Part shown: in pieces, positions 63,540-64,000 of the stretch | Layout of the letters: the number at the start of each line of letters is the position of its first letter | Numbering within the stretch: position 1 is the first letter of the stretch | Notes under the pieces: generated by a model | Database searches by the model: none | What the model saw: only the letters and a program-made list of their open reading frames with translations | What the model was told of the DNA's origin: nothing | Position numbers and translations under genes: made by a program | Source: Planctomycetaceae bacterium | Lineage (GTDB): Bacteria; Planctomycetota; Planctomycetia; Planctomycetales; Planctomycetaceae | NCBI GenBank assembly: GCA_021732785.1 | Contig: JAKFUG010000022.1 | Coordinates: forward strand, 124,001-188,000 | Direction of reading: 5' to 3' | DNA: 64,000 bases

Positions 63540-64000
63540 ATGCACTTTGAAACCCGTTGCGTCCACACGGGCGTCGACAAGGATGGCACGTACCTCAGCG
63601 CGACGACGCCGATTTATCCCACGTCCACCTTCCGCTGGGACGACCTCCAGACCAACCGCGGCTTCGACTATACCCGCAGCGGCAATCCGACGCGCCGGGC
63701 GCTCGAAGAAAACCTCGCGGAACTCGAAGGGGGCATCGACTGCCGGGCCACCTGCACCGGCATGTCCGCCATCACGGCGACGATGCACATGTTCAAACCC
63801 GGCGATCACATCATCGCCGGGCACGACATCTACGGCGGCACCTACCGCCTGTTCGACAGCCTCTTCCGCGGCATGGGGATCGAATTCTCCTTCGTCAAAA
63901 TGGGCGACCCGGAAAACATCCGCAAAGCCGCCAAGCCGAACACGAAGTGCGTATGGATTGAAACGCCGAGCAATCCGCTGCTGAATATCGTGGACATTGC
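63540..64000 (+). CDS. Trans-sulfuration PLP enzyme (cystathionine gamma-synthase/lyase type), 3-prime end off window
   Basis: 153 codons from ATG 63540 to the window edge, open throughout. N-terminal features of Cys/Met-metabolism enzymes: FETRCVHTGVDKDGTYLSAT, TPIYPTSTFRW, DYTRSGNPTRRALEENLAEL, TGMSAITATMHMFKPGDH, IYGGTYRLF and WIETPSNPLLNIVDI. The Schiff-base lysine lies beyond the edge. It would make or break cystathionine or act on O-acylhomoserine. It is clearly different from the relative at 14314, being closer to cystathionine gamma-synthase/lyase. Start chosen by homology; no strong ribosome site (GGAAG seven bases upstream is weak). Confidence 0.9.
   Translation, partial: MHFETRCVHTGVDKDGTYLSATTPIYPTSTFRWDDLQTNRGFDYTRSGNPTRRALEENLAELEGGIDCRATCTGMSAITATMHMFKPGDHIIAGHDIYGGTYRLFDSLFRGMGIEFSFVKMGDPENIRKAAKPNTKCVWIETPSNPLLNIVDI

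Overview
This window is high-GC bacterial chromosome, almost certainly from the phylum Planctomycetota and probably from the order Planctomycetales. The taxonomic call rests on lineage-typical families: a cytochrome-type PSCyt1/DUF1549/DUF1553 protein and a DUF1501 protein, a cysteine-rich YTV-type cell-wall protein, a leucine-rich-repeat tail of the planctomycete style, a Ser/Thr kinase with a large C-terminal ectodomain, and many FG-GAP, PQQ-propeller, GDSL and sugar-isomerase type exported enzymes. A kdsB gene implies Kdo and therefore a Gram-negative outer membrane. I saw no rRNA, tRNA, CRISPR, prophage or transposase gene.

Layout. 1-11 kb: xseB (cut by the window edge), purD, asd, an HtrA-like protease, phosphofructokinase, an exported PQQ-propeller protein, a GDSL esterase and a TolC-family lipoprotein. 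11-20 kb: pterin dehydratase, an orphan STAS protein, an SLC13/RCK transporter, a trans-sulfuration PLP enzyme, a phosphoesterase, a small unknown and the kinase. 20-28 kb (minus strand): rhodanese, an ABC-2 export operon (membrane protein, ATPase, permease), a mandelate-racemase-family dehydratase and an HD phosphohydrolase. 28-38 kb: DUF2079 membrane protein, cardiolipin synthase, YTV protein, sugar isomerase, a 50-residue histone-like protein missed by length-limited ORF calling, RNase III and a DegP-type protease. 38-54 kb: phospholipase-like/DUF4332 fusion, phosphohexomutase with a coupled membrane protein, phosphodiesterase, FG-GAP and HEAT proteins, an SDR, a complete CUT2 sugar ABC transporter, pyrG and kdsB. 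54-64 kb: DUF1553 protein, esterase, DUF1501 protein, a THUMP-like methyltransferase and a second trans-sulfuration enzyme running off the end.

The unusual signal is in the gaps. Nearly every longer intergenic space carries a pair of short hairpins in inverted orientation (a REPIN-like doublet). At least a dozen unrelated sequence families are present, several recur at distant sites, two doublets lie in frame inside the DUF2079 gene, and one locus shows one doublet nested inside another. No RAYT-type transposase is in the window. This looks like a genome colonised by many independent non-autonomous palindromic families, and is the main item to follow up.

Functionally most genes are housekeeping or envelope/saprophytic genes. 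The clear multi-gene units are the ABC-2 operon (about 21.9-24.9 kb), the sugar transporter (47.2-51.7 kb), the kdsB-pyrG pair (CTP made by PyrG is a KdsB substrate) and the mutase/membrane-protein pair (40.0-42.4 kb).
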